A stretch of DNA of 64,000 nucleotides from the NCBI GenBank assembly GCA_965228045.1, contig OZ245789.1:1550001-1614000 (forward strand). Reading direction: 5' to 3'. Each line of letters starts with the position of its first letter. The first letter of the stretch is position 1. The DNA is from JANQEU01 sp965228045 (GTDB lineage Bacteria > Bacteroidota > Bacteroidia > Cytophagales > Cyclobacteriaceae). The notes under the pieces were generated by a model. The model searched no databases. It saw only the letters and a program-made list of their open reading frames with translations, and had not been told where the DNA came from. Positions 17,633 to 25,140 of this stretch are shown piece after piece. The translations under genes were made by a program, and so were the position numbers.

Positions 17633-18551
17633 ACAGCTAAGTGATTTGGATGATCTGAAGTTTCCAATAGTTACAAGTGGAACTTTTGACGGGGTTCACT
17701 ATGGACATCGGCAAATTTTGGAGAGACTGGTTCAGGATGCGGGTAAATTTGGAGGTGAAAGTGTGGTGCTGACCTACTGGCCACATCCAAGATTTGTGCT
17801 TGGAAACAAAGACCTTAAGTTACTCAGTACCATAGATGAAAAGATCGAATTGCTGGATGAGTGCGGAATAGATTACCTGATTAAAATCCGGTTTACCCGT
17901 GATTTTTCGGAACTTTCCTCCGATCATTTCATTCAGAAAATCATCGTGGATGGTATCGGCACAAGGAAACTTATATTGGGTTACGATCATAAATTCGGTA
18001 GAGATCGGGAAGGAAGTTTTGACTATTTGATGGAAAATCAGCAGAGATTCAATTTCGAACTGGAGGAAATCCCGAAACAGGAGATCGAAGATGTAGCAGT
18101 AAGTTCTACCAAAATAAGACAGGCATTGTTCGGTGGTGATGTCTTGACCGCTCGGGAGTATCTTGGTCGACATTACTCAATTCAGGGCCTCGTAGTCAAA
18201 GGCAAACAAGTGGGAAGGACGATCGGATTCCCAACGGCCAACGTTTACGTTCCTGAGGATTATAAACTCATTCCAGCGGATGGAGTATATGCCGTAAAGG
18301 TTGAATTGGGAGAAGATATTCATTCGGGGATGCTAAATATCGGTTTTAAACCGACATTAGAAGGTCATGAACACACAATTGAGGCAAACATCTTTAATTT
18401 TGAGCAAGACATATATGGTCAGGACATCAAAATCAAATTTGTCAATAAAATCAGGAATGAAATCAAATTTGATGGAATTCAATCGTTAAAAGAACAACTA
18501 AATCAGGACAAGGTCCGGGCACAAAAACTATTAGAAAATGAAAAAAGTTAA
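17619..18551 (+). CDS. ribF: Bifunctional riboflavin kinase / FAD synthetase
   Basis: Converts riboflavin to FMN and FMN to FAD. The 310-residue protein has the N-terminal nucleotidyltransferase motif GTFDGVHYGHR (about residues 21-31) and VSSTKIR (about 162), followed by the flavokinase domain with GRTIGFPTANV (about 200). Length and domain order are standard. It overlaps truB before it and the M48 protease gene after it by 14 bases each, so translation of this stretch is probably coupled. Confidence 0.96.
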   Translation: MKVIEQLSDLDDLKFPIVTSGTFDGVHYGHRQILERLVQDAGKFGGESVVLTYWPHPRFVLGNKDLKLLSTIDEKIELLDECGIDYLIKIRFTRDFSELSSDHFIQKIIVDGIGTRKLILGYDHKFGRDREGSFDYLMENQQRFNFELEEIPKQEIEDVAVSSTKIRQALFGGDVLTAREYLGRHYSIQGLVVKGKQVGRTIGFPTANVYVPEDYKLIPADGVYAVKVELGEDIHSGMLNIGFKPTLEGHEHTIEANIFNFEQDIYGQDIKIKFVNKIRNEIKFDGIQSLKEQLNQDKVRAQKLLENEKS

Positions 18552-19368
18552 ATTTTTAATGCTGCTGACACTCATCATAAGTGCAGGGCTACTTATATCA
18601 TGTAACAAGGATGACGATGACGATGATGGACCGGGCTTGGTAGACCAATTGTTGTTTCCTGTAGAGAATGATGTGGAATTAGGCAGGCAGGTAGCAGATC
18701 AGATAGCTGCTAATCCGGATGATTATCCTGTCCTTTCAGAATCAGAATATCCTGAAGCCTATGAATATTTAAATGCAATGAAGGACGAAATTCTGCAAAG
18801 TGATGATGTGGAATATGAGGATCTTTTTCCATATGAATTGAAGATCATCAATCAGGATGTCTTGAATGCATTTGCTACTCCGGGTGGATACATTTATATA
18901 TATACAGGACTGATCAAGTATCTGGATAATGCGGATGACCTTGCCGGGGTGATGGGACATGAAATAGCTCATGCTGACCGTCGTCATTCGGTAGAGCAGA
19001 TGAAGCAAACTCTGGGTGTTCAATTCCTGATCAATATTGTACTGGGTGACGGTACTGCGGCACAAATAGCTCAGATGGCAAGTACAGCTTTAAGCCTGAA
19101 ATTTAGTCGGGACGATGAGTCTGAATCCGATGAGTATTCAGTCATCTATCTGGGTGATACGGATTATGCCTGTAATGGAGCAGCTACTTTTTTTGAAAAG
19201 CTGGAGGCAGAGGGAGGAAGCGGAGTTCCTGAATTTCTATCTACACACCCCTCTCCTGAGAATCGGGTGACAGACATCAATGCAAAAGCTACTGAGGATG
19301 GTTGTAGTACTGATCAAATCTCCGAGTCCGGATTTACTTATGAAGATTTTAAAAATAGCTTACCCTAA
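18538..19368 (+). CDS. M48-family metalloprotease lipoprotein
   Basis: A 276-residue lipoprotein with a signal sequence ending in the lipobox LLISC (Cys22), an acidic poly-Asp stretch right after it (residues 25-30), and the zinc protease motif HEIAH at 141-145. Glu194 in DDESESD is the likely third zinc ligand. This is the BepA-like arrangement of periplasmic M48 proteases that take part in outer-membrane protein quality control, but without the TPR part. The poly-Asp after the lipidated Cys fits export to the outer membrane or surface in Bacteroidota (inference). It overlaps ribF and precedes gldC by 6 bases. Confidence 0.9.
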   Translation: MKKVKFLMLLTLIISAGLLISCNKDDDDDDGPGLVDQLLFPVENDVELGRQVADQIAANPDDYPVLSESEYPEAYEYLNAMKDEILQSDDVEYEDLFPYELKIINQDVLNAFATPGGYIYIYTGLIKYLDNADDLAGVMGHEIAHADRRHSVEQMKQTLGVQFLINIVLGDGTAAQIAQMASTALSLKFSRDDESESDEYSVIYLGDTDYACNGAATFFEKLEAEGGSGVPEFLSTHPSPENRVTDINAKATEDGCSTDQISESGFTYEDFKNSLP

Positions 19369-19374
19369 CCGTAC

Positions 19375-19710
19375 ATGAACGAGTCGGAAATAAAGTTTAA
19401 AGTAGAACTGGATAAGGATAACATCCCCGAGAAAATTTATTGGGATGCTGATCATAAAGATGAGCCTGGTTATTCGGAAACAAAGTCTATAAGTGTATCT
19501 CTTTGGGATGACAGCAACAAGAATACACTTAGAATCGACCTATGGGCAAAGGACATGCCAATGGATGAAATGAAGAGGTTTTATGTGGACTGTTTAGGAG
19601 GTATATCCCAGACTTTACTCAACTCAACCGGAGATGAATATATGTCTGGTGAAATAAATGATCTTTGTGAGAGATTGGTCCAGCACATAAAAAACGAATA
19701 CAGCGAATAG
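19375..19710 (+). CDS. gldC: Gliding motility protein GldC
   Basis: A 111-residue soluble protein matching GldC: SEIKFKVELDKDNIPEKIYWDADH near the start and the hallmark LRIDLWAKDMPMDEMKRFY in the middle. In flavobacteria GldC is needed for full gliding and acts with GldB, which is not adjacent here. GldC is also kept by non-gliding Bacteroidota, so it does not prove motility. It is the last gene of the ftsX run, 6 bases after the M48 protease. Confidence 0.88.
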   Translation: MNESEIKFKVELDKDNIPEKIYWDADHKDEPGYSETKSISVSLWDDSNKNTLRIDLWAKDMPMDEMKRFYVDCLGGISQTLLNSTGDEYMSGEINDLCERLVQHIKNEYSE

Positions 19711-19728
19711 ACTAAAATTCTTAGTGTC

Positions 19729-19788
19729 TTCGGGGATTACTAATATTTTGACTAATATTAGTTGCTAAAAATGATTCTTAACCCCGAA
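19729..19788 (+). promoter_or_regulatory. Structured upstream region of the TonB receptor gene
   Basis: TTCGGGG (19729-19735) and CCCCGAA (19782-19788) are exact inverted copies; with one bulged A the pairing extends to TTA/TAA. Between them lie two direct copies of ACTAATATT (19739-19747, 19751-19759), the second being part of the 12-bp palindrome ACTAATATTAGT (19751-19762). The right arm ends 11 bases before the receptor ATG. An operator, a translation-controlling hairpin or a weak terminator for gldC are all possible. Confidence 0.5.
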
Positions 19789-19799
19789 ATATATCTTTA

Positions 19800-22748
19800 A
19801 TGAAAAGTCAGACGCGGAAGCTTGGTATTCTCATCGCTCTATTTCTGTCCTCAAATCTGTTGCTGGCACAAACCTCAATTAGTGGTACTGTGACAGATGA
19901 ATCCGGTGAGGAGTTGATTGGAGTAAACATTCTGGTCAAAGGAACTGTTCTTGGGACAGTTACTGACTACAATGGTAATTTTTCTCTAAATACTTCTTCG
20001 TCACCACCTTTGACCCTTGTGATTTCCAGTGTTGGTTTTGAGCGGCAGGAACTGGAAATAACATCGGCGAACACCTCCGGATTAGAGATCACCATGACCG
20101 AGTCTACCTTGCTGGGCCAGGAAGTTGTGGTAAGTGCTTCCAGGGTGGAAGAGAGCATAATGCAATCACCGGTGTCCATCGAAAAAATGGATATTCTGGC
20201 CTTGCAGAACACTTCCGCGGATGATTATTACAAGGCTGTAATGAATCTGAAAGGAGTGGACATGACTTCCAGCAGTATCAACTTTCAGATTATCAATACC
20301 CGGGGATTTTCCAACACCGGTAACACTCGCTTTGTTCAGCTGACGGACGGGATGGACACTCAGGCGCCTGCGTTAAACTTCCCGATAGGCAACCTTAATG
20401 GTCCGTCAGTTCTGGATGTTGAAAGTCTGGAACTCCTTCCTGGTGCCTCATCTGCTTTATATGGACCAAATGCATTTAATGGTATTCTTTTGGTGACGAG
20501 TAAAAATCCTTTTGACTATCAGGGTGCAAGTGCTTACGTTAAAACAGGTGTCAATCATGTGGGCTCAAAAGCCGATCAGGATATGGCTCCATTGTTTGAT
20601 GTAGCTGCCAGATATGCCAAGTCATTTAATAACAAATTCGCTTTTAAGGTGAATCTGGCTTATGCTAAAGCCGATGACTGGCACGGTACCAACTTTCAGG
20701 ATAGAAATGCCGCAAACAACCCTTTTGGTGACCAGGCAAGAAATCCCGGAATAGATGCATTACATATCATGGGGGATGAGGCTGGATTGAATTTAAACAT
20801 ATTAAGGTTTAGTAATACAGCAGATGATAACGGAAATGGGATGCTTGACCCCGAGGAATTTGGGTTTCAGACTCAGGCTGAACGTGATGGAAATTTTGGC
20901 ACTGGTCTGACGGCCTGGAATTATGCTCAAGCCGGATTTTTACCAAGTCATGTGGTGCATATGCCTGGATATGTCGAACGCCATATTGTGGACTACGGGG
21001 CAGAAAACCTGAAGGCGAATGTAGGGTTGTATTATCGACTTAATGACGACCTGGAATTGAGTTATCTGTTTAATGGAGGATATGGGACCAGTATTTACAC
21101 TGGGGCTCAGCGGTATTCACTGGCTAATTTTGGTATCACTCAACACAGATTGCAGTTACGAAGTGATAATTTTTTCGTAAGAGCTTATACGACGCAGGAG
21201 CGATCAGGGGACTCTTACATTGCTGAATTTTCTGGTGTACGGACGAATGTGGCAAGATTTGGATCATTGAACAACTATTTTGCCACCTATGCTGTCGAGT
21301 ACCTGAGATACATAAACGAAGCAGGTTATGCAGTGACTGATAACCCCAATTCTGTTTCGTTGACGGACCAAATCGCTGCACATGAGACTGCCAGAAATTA
21401 TGTAGAGCAAAGATACCCGCTAGAACCCGGAAGTGAACGCTTCGAGGAGCTTAGGTTAGGAGCTTTTGAAGACCGGTTTGGTAATCGTTTGACAGTACCA
21501 AATGGCCCTCTGTTTGATGATAGGTCAAATCTTTACCAGGTGGATGCCCAGTATGACCTTTCTGAAAACATTGACTTCCTGGATTTACAGGTTGGAGGTA
21601 CCTACCGGATATTTGAATTGAGGTCGAATGGGACCATTTTCGATGACCTTGGTGGTGTTACCATAGATGAATATGGCGCCTATGTCCAGGCCGGTAAGAA
21701 GATCACATCTGACCTCAAACTGAGCGGGTCATTCAGATATGATAAAAACGAGAATTTTGATGGTCAGATTAATCCGAGGATTTCCGGAGTGTACACGCTG
21801 GCTGATGATCATAATTTCAGAGTGTCTTATCAGACAGGATTCAGATACCCTACGACTCAGGGACAATATATCGATCTTGACATTCTGAGCTCGAGACTTT
21901 TGGGTGGACTGCCGCAATTCTATTCAAAGTATGGACTGCCCAGTTCAAGTTCGACCGGAGCACCTCTGTCGTATACCCTGGGAAGTGTCTTGGCATGGAG
22001 AAACTCAATTTTCTCAGGAGATGAGGATCGAAGCCTTTTGGAGCCTTACACGGAGGCTAACCCTGTAGAACCTGAGCGTGTTAGGTCGTTGGAGTTTGGA
22101 TATAAATCACTTATTGGAGACAGATTGCTTTTTGAATCCGTTTATTATTATAATGTCTTTACCTCCTTTATCACTCAAATCGGTGTAGTGGTTGCAGATG
22201 AGGCGGATGCCAGCCATGTAGATGCAGATCCTTCTTTGACACTTGGAGGGCCTTTTTACTCATCCATGTTATTAGGAACCTCTGATAACACCTACAGCAT
22301 TTACACGAACTTGCAGGATGAAGTCACCACTCAAGGCCTGGCCACGGGATTTACTTACAGCTTTAACAAAGGATACCAGTTTGGCGCCAACTACAACTGG
22401 AACCAATTTATTGGTGGATATGATGACAATACTTTGAATGATTTCAACACTCCGGAACATAAGTTCAATGTCAATTTTGGCAATAGAAAAGTAACTGATA
22501 ATTTGGGATTTAACATGACTTATAGATGGCAGGAGGCTTTCCGGTGGGAATCTGCTTTTGCCCGCGGAAATGTTCCCGCATATGACAATCTTGATATTCA
22601 ATTGTCGTATAAATTAGAGAATCTGAAAAGCATCGTCAGGGTAGGTGGTTCCAATGTATTGAATCAACCCTTCTATCAGAGTTTAGGTGGTCCCAATATT
22701 GGGGCGATTTATTACATCTCTATCACCTTTGATCAGTCCATGAATTAA
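19800..22748 (+). CDS. TonB-dependent outer-membrane receptor
   Basis: A 982-residue outer-membrane transporter. It has a signal peptide (1-23, LLAQ), a carboxypeptidase-regulatory-like beta sandwich (about 25-110, ISGTVTDESGEELIGVNILVKGT), a TonB plug (about 120-240, including LLPGASSALYGPNAFNGILLVTSKNP), and a long beta barrel to the end. No SusD-like gene is adjacent, so it does not form an obvious polysaccharide-uptake pair; siderophore, peptide, vitamin or sugar uptake cannot be told apart. It is monocistronic or joined only to the K+ channel gene 51 bases downstream. Confidence 0.92.
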   Translation: MKSQTRKLGILIALFLSSNLLLAQTSISGTVTDESGEELIGVNILVKGTVLGTVTDYNGNFSLNTSSSPPLTLVISSVGFERQELEITSANTSGLEITMTESTLLGQEVVVSASRVEESIMQSPVSIEKMDILALQNTSADDYYKAVMNLKGVDMTSSSINFQIINTRGFSNTGNTRFVQLTDGMDTQAPALNFPIGNLNGPSVLDVESLELLPGASSALYGPNAFNGILLVTSKNPFDYQGASAYVKTGVNHVGSKADQDMAPLFDVAARYAKSFNNKFAFKVNLAYAKADDWHGTNFQDRNAANNPFGDQARNPGIDALHIMGDEAGLNLNILRFSNTADDNGNGMLDPEEFGFQTQAERDGNFGTGLTAWNYAQAGFLPSHVVHMPGYVERHIVDYGAENLKANVGLYYRLNDDLELSYLFNGGYGTSIYTGAQRYSLANFGITQHRLQLRSDNFFVRAYTTQERSGDSYIAEFSGVRTNVARFGSLNNYFATYAVEYLRYINEAGYAVTDNPNSVSLTDQIAAHETARNYVEQRYPLEPGSERFEELRLGAFEDRFGNRLTVPNGPLFDDRSNLYQVDAQYDLSENIDFLDLQVGGTYRIFELRSNGTIFDDLGGVTIDEYGAYVQAGKKITSDLKLSGSFRYDKNENFDGQINPRISGVYTLADDHNFRVSYQTGFRYPTTQGQYIDLDILSSRLLGGLPQFYSKYGLPSSSSTGAPLSYTLGSVLAWRNSIFSGDEDRSLLEPYTEANPVEPERVRSLEFGYKSLIGDRLLFESVYYYNVFTSFITQIGVVVADEADASHVDADPSLTLGGPFYSSMLLGTSDNTYSIYTNLQDEVTTQGLATGFTYSFNKGYQFGANYNWNQFIGGYDDNTLNDFNTPEHKFNVNFGNRKVTDNLGFNMTYRWQEAFRWESAFARGNVPAYDNLDIQLSYKLENLKSIVRVGGSNVLNQPFYQSLGGPNIGAIYYISITFDQSMN

Positions 22749-22799
22749 TTCTAATTTAGGATTATTGATCTAAAATAGTTTTCTAATTTGGCGTCTGAT

Positions 22800-23666
22800 A
22801 TGGCTAAGCACCACGATTTCAAATACATGGGTGATATCCGCCAAAACCTATGGATGATCGTTTTTGGTACGGATACCCGTCTTGGGAAAAAGTTTGATGT
22901 AATCCTTCTGTGGGTAATTCTTTCGAGTATCGTTGTGGTGATGCTGGAGAGTGTGGCGGAGTTAAACGACTCGTATGGAGATGTCTTCACCTTATTGGAG
23001 TGGCTTTTTACGTCCTTTTTTACAGCCGAATACTTAATGAGATTGTGGATTGTCAGAAGACCTATCAAGTACGCTACGAGTTTTCTGGGTATTATTGATT
23101 TTCTCGCGGTCATACCAACTTATCTCACAATTTTCTTTGCCGGAGGCAGTTACCTGGTCGTAATACGGGTCATAAGGTTTTTCAGGGTATTCCGGATATT
23201 GAAGCTTTCGCGTCAACTTAAGGAGGCGCAGCACTTGGCTGAAGCTTTGGCCAATAGTCGAAATAAGATCGGAGTATTTCTCGGGGCCGTCACAGTTCTT
23301 GTCATCATCATGGGTACTTTGATGTACATGATCGAGGGGGGAGAAAATGGTTTCACAAGTATTCCGAGAAGCATCTACTGGGCCATTGTGACGATTACTA
23401 CGGTAGGCTACGGTGATATAGCTCCTCAAACTATTATGGGTCAGGCTTTTGCAGCAGCGCTTATGTTGATGGGTTATGCCATCATTGCTGTTCCCACAGG
23501 AATAGTTACTGCTGAAATTGCTTACTCAGAGAGGGAAAGAAGAGCAAAGAAAGTCAATGAATTAAAATGCGGAAACTGTGGCTCCACAGATCATCGTGAT
23601 GATGCAAACTATTGTCAGAATTGCGGTGATGAATTAATGAATATTCCGGGAAAAAGAATTGTATAA
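22800..23666 (+). CDS. Voltage-gated-type potassium channel with C-terminal zinc ribbon
   Basis: A 288-residue six-span ion channel of the cytoplasmic membrane. Spans S1-S3 lie at about 33-52, 62-83 and 95-114. S4 carries arginines every third residue (123, 126, 129, 132), a voltage-sensor pattern. The selectivity filter TVGYGD is at 201-206, followed by S6. The tail (about 257-275) holds two CxxC pairs (Cys257/260 and Cys272/275) forming a zinc-ribbon-like knuckle. The ATG at 22800 is preferred to the in-frame TTG at 22788. The channel class is clear; gating by voltage is inference. Confidence 0.92.
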   Translation: MAKHHDFKYMGDIRQNLWMIVFGTDTRLGKKFDVILLWVILSSIVVVMLESVAELNDSYGDVFTLLEWLFTSFFTAEYLMRLWIVRRPIKYATSFLGIIDFLAVIPTYLTIFFAGGSYLVVIRVIRFFRVFRILKLSRQLKEAQHLAEALANSRNKIGVFLGAVTVLVIIMGTLMYMIEGGENGFTSIPRSIYWAIVTITTVGYGDIAPQTIMGQAFAAALMLMGYAIIAVPTGIVTAEIAYSERERRAKKVNELKCGNCGSTDHRDDANYCQNCGDELMNIPGKRIV

Positions 23667-23667
23667 A

Positions 23668-23694
23668 AAAAGGCGATCTTCAAGATCGCCTTTT
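23668..23694. terminator. Bidirectional intrinsic terminator
   Basis: AAAAGGCGATCTT (23668-23680) and AAGATCGCCTTTT (23682-23694) are perfect inverted copies around one base, flanked by an A-run on the left and T-run on the right. It sits between the stops of the convergent channel and fasciclin genes and can serve both strands. Confidence 0.92.
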
Positions 23695-23713
23695 GAAAAT
23701 GCTTTTTCAATAC

Positions 23714-24733
23714 TTATTGGGGAGGAGTTAGTATTCCAGCTATAACGTGAAGTACGCCATTTGTAGCTTTGAATGCTTCTGCCACTGCTACTTCCGCATC
23801 CGGGCTTTGATCACCATTTGAATCAAGATAAATGCCCAATCCATTCGTTGGATCACCAACAGCAACTACAGTCAATGGAGCTCCTGCGGCAGTAGTGAAG
23901 GTTGCACCTGCAGTTAAGTCAGAAGGCGTCACTTCTCCAAATACCACATGATTGGCAAGTATTCCATACCATTGCTGCCCTGTCAGATTGGCGATAGCAT
24001 CACCAGCAGCTTCCAGCGTTCCGTTTGTAGGTGCAAATAGAGTATAAATTTCATCTCCTCTTAATATCTCAGTAATTGTGGCTACCCCAGCTCCTTCAGC
24101 AAATTCGTCAGCAGCTTCTATAGCGGGTATTAATCCAGTAAAATCCGCTCCTAAGAAAATTGCTTGCGTAACTAAATTAAGATCTGCCGCAATTTCTGAG
24201 AATACACCAGAAGGAATGAGTACAGAGTTGACTTCGTGAACTACACCATTTGTGCCTTCCTGATCCGTTACACCTAAAGTCACACCAGGATCCTGGTTGG
24301 TACCACTTGGGATGTTTCCTGCTTCATTGAATGTAATTGATTCTCCCGATAATACGGTAGCCACACTGGTACCAAAATCAGCTTCGAATACTTTCCCTGA
24401 CACGAAATGGAAGGTCAATACACCTGCGATGATCTCAGGGTTGATGGACTCCAGATTTTCAACACCTAGTGTTTCTCTAAGACCATCAAAAGCATTGTTG
24501 TTCGGAACGAAGACAGTATACTCTGTTTCTCCATCCAATGCCGGCAGTGCATCACTGTTGGCAGTATAGAAATCGACAAACTCACTGTAATTTGAATTGC
24601 CTTGGATGATTTCTAATACGCTCATGGTAGGAGCATTGTCATCATCATCGTCATCACCACAACCTGTAAAAAGTACAAGTGCCGAGACAGCAAACAGCAT
24701 CGCTAGTAGCTGTAAGGGATTTTTAGTTTTCAT
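23714..24733 (-). CDS. Fasciclin (FAS1) lipoprotein with two domains
   Basis: A 339-residue lipoprotein with lipobox LFTGC (Cys25) followed by a run of Asp residues (27-32), then two FAS1 domains (about 38-170 and 178-335). Each has the H1/H2-type blocks, for example YTVFVPNNNAF and YTLFAPTNGTL, and ends in a VHEVNSVLIP / LHVIAGILTP strand. FAS1 domains mediate adhesion at cell surfaces. The acidic stretch after the lipidated Cys fits surface export in Bacteroidota (inference). The gene stands alone with a candidate promoter upstream and a shared terminator downstream. Confidence 0.92.
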   Translation of the reverse strand: MKTKNPLQLLAMLFAVSALVLFTGCGDDDDDDNAPTMSVLEIIQGNSNYSEFVDFYTANSDALPALDGETEYTVFVPNNNAFDGLRETLGVENLESINPEIIAGVLTFHFVSGKVFEADFGTSVATVLSGESITFNEAGNIPSGTNQDPGVTLGVTDQEGTNGVVHEVNSVLIPSGVFSEIAADLNLVTQAIFLGADFTGLIPAIEAADEFAEGAGVATITEILRGDEIYTLFAPTNGTLEAAGDAIANLTGQQWYGILANHVVFGEVTPSDLTAGATFTTAAGAPLTVVAVGDPTNGLGIYLDSNGDQSPDAEVAVAEAFKATNGVLHVIAGILTPPQ

Positions 24734-24759
24734 AATATAGATAAATGTTTAAGGTTAAG

Positions 24760-24788
24760 TAAAAGTAAATAAAAAATTAACGGACAAA
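24760..24788 (-). promoter_or_regulatory. Candidate promoter of the fasciclin gene
   Basis: On the minus strand TTTG (24788-24785) is followed after 17 bases by TACTTTTA (24767-24760), 7 of 8 matches to TAnnTTTG, about 26 bases before the ATG. The spacing is slightly short. Confidence 0.35.
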
Positions 24789-24943
24789 AGCCCTTTGCAT
24801 TTTAGTCAGTTCGGGGATTTTGTTGAAAAAATCTTATTCCAAATACGGAAATCAAACATTAAGACAACCTACAGGGTTCAAATGGTTGAAAAAATTTTAC
24901 TAATCAATCGTTTTTTTTAAAAATCCATAAATGTTATTTCAAA
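24789..24943. other. AT-rich divergent intergenic region
   Basis: The 407 bases between the fasciclin start and ilvE contain no protein gene except the leader peptide. This middle part is AT-rich with A- and T-runs; I see no further promoter match, tRNA or repeat. Confidence 0.5.
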
Positions 24944-24945
24944 TT

Positions 24946-24978
24946 GTTGTTTTTTGAAAGTACAATATTTTACATTTG
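24946..24978 (+). promoter_or_regulatory. Candidate promoter of the ilv-leu-thr leader
   Basis: TACATTTG (24971-24978) fits TAnnTTTG exactly; a GTTG at 24946-24949 is 21 bases upstream as a weak -33 element. Transcription would start a few bases later, near 24984, about 13 bases before the leader ATG at 24997. Confidence 0.55.
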
Positions 24979-24996
24979 TTGCACATTCAGAAAGCA

Positions 24997-25050
24997 ATGA
25001 AAGAACTGACAACCATTCTATCCATTATTCTAGTCGTCATTAGGACTTGA
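24997..25050 (+). CDS. Leader peptide of the ilv-leu-thr attenuator
   Basis: A 17-codon reading frame, MKELTTILSIILVVIRT then TGA. Twelve of its 17 residues are Ile (4), Leu (3), Val (2) or Thr (3), exactly the four end products of the genes that follow. The stop codon lies 3 bases before the first arm of an antiterminator that competes with a terminator hairpin ahead of ilvE. This is the layout of classical leader-peptide attenuation: with enough charged tRNAs the ribosome reaches the stop and covers the antiterminator arm, and the terminator forms; stalling at the upstream Ile/Leu/Val/Thr codons leaves the arm free and transcription goes on. No strong Shine-Dalgarno is seen, as usual in this phylum. 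Confidence 0.85.
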   Translation: MKELTTILSIILVVIRT

Positions 25051-25053
25051 GGG

Positions 25054-25099
25054 GGGAATGGTTTAGCATAAAATATTGAAAATATGAAGCGCCATTCCC
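25054..25099 (+). promoter_or_regulatory. Antiterminator pairing of the ilv-leu-thr attenuator
   Basis: GGGAATGG (25054-25061) is exactly complementary to CCATTCCC (25092-25099), and a G-T wobble (25053 with 25100) adds a ninth pair. The right arm shares CCAT (25092-25095) with the left arm of the terminator stem, so the two structures exclude each other. The left arm begins 3 bases after the leader stop codon, within the footprint of a ribosome waiting there. Confidence 0.8.
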
Positions 25100-25120
25100 T
25101 CACAGGATGGCGCTTTTTTT
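25087..25120 (+). terminator. Attenuator terminator before ilvE
   Basis: AAGCGCCAT (25087-25095) pairs with ATGGCGCTT (25107-25115), 9 bp that can grow by two pairs around a bulge, followed by a run of seven T residues (25114-25120). It ends 20 bases before the ilvE start, so it can only work as a premature terminator of this operon. Confidence 0.92.
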
Positions 25121-25140
25121 AATGGTAAATTGAAAGGATT

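Noticed and set aside
20000..22700. TonB receptor as a SusC-type glycan importer
   Set aside because: No SusD-like lipoprotein gene is adjacent, so a SusCD assignment is not supported.
24860..24890. GGTTCAAAT motif resembling a tRNA T-loop
   Set aside because: No matching D-arm, anticodon arm or acceptor pairing could be found around it.
24900..24920. T-run followed by A-run in the ilv upstream region as a terminator
   Set aside because: There is no GC-rich stem; it is simply AT-rich intergenic DNA.
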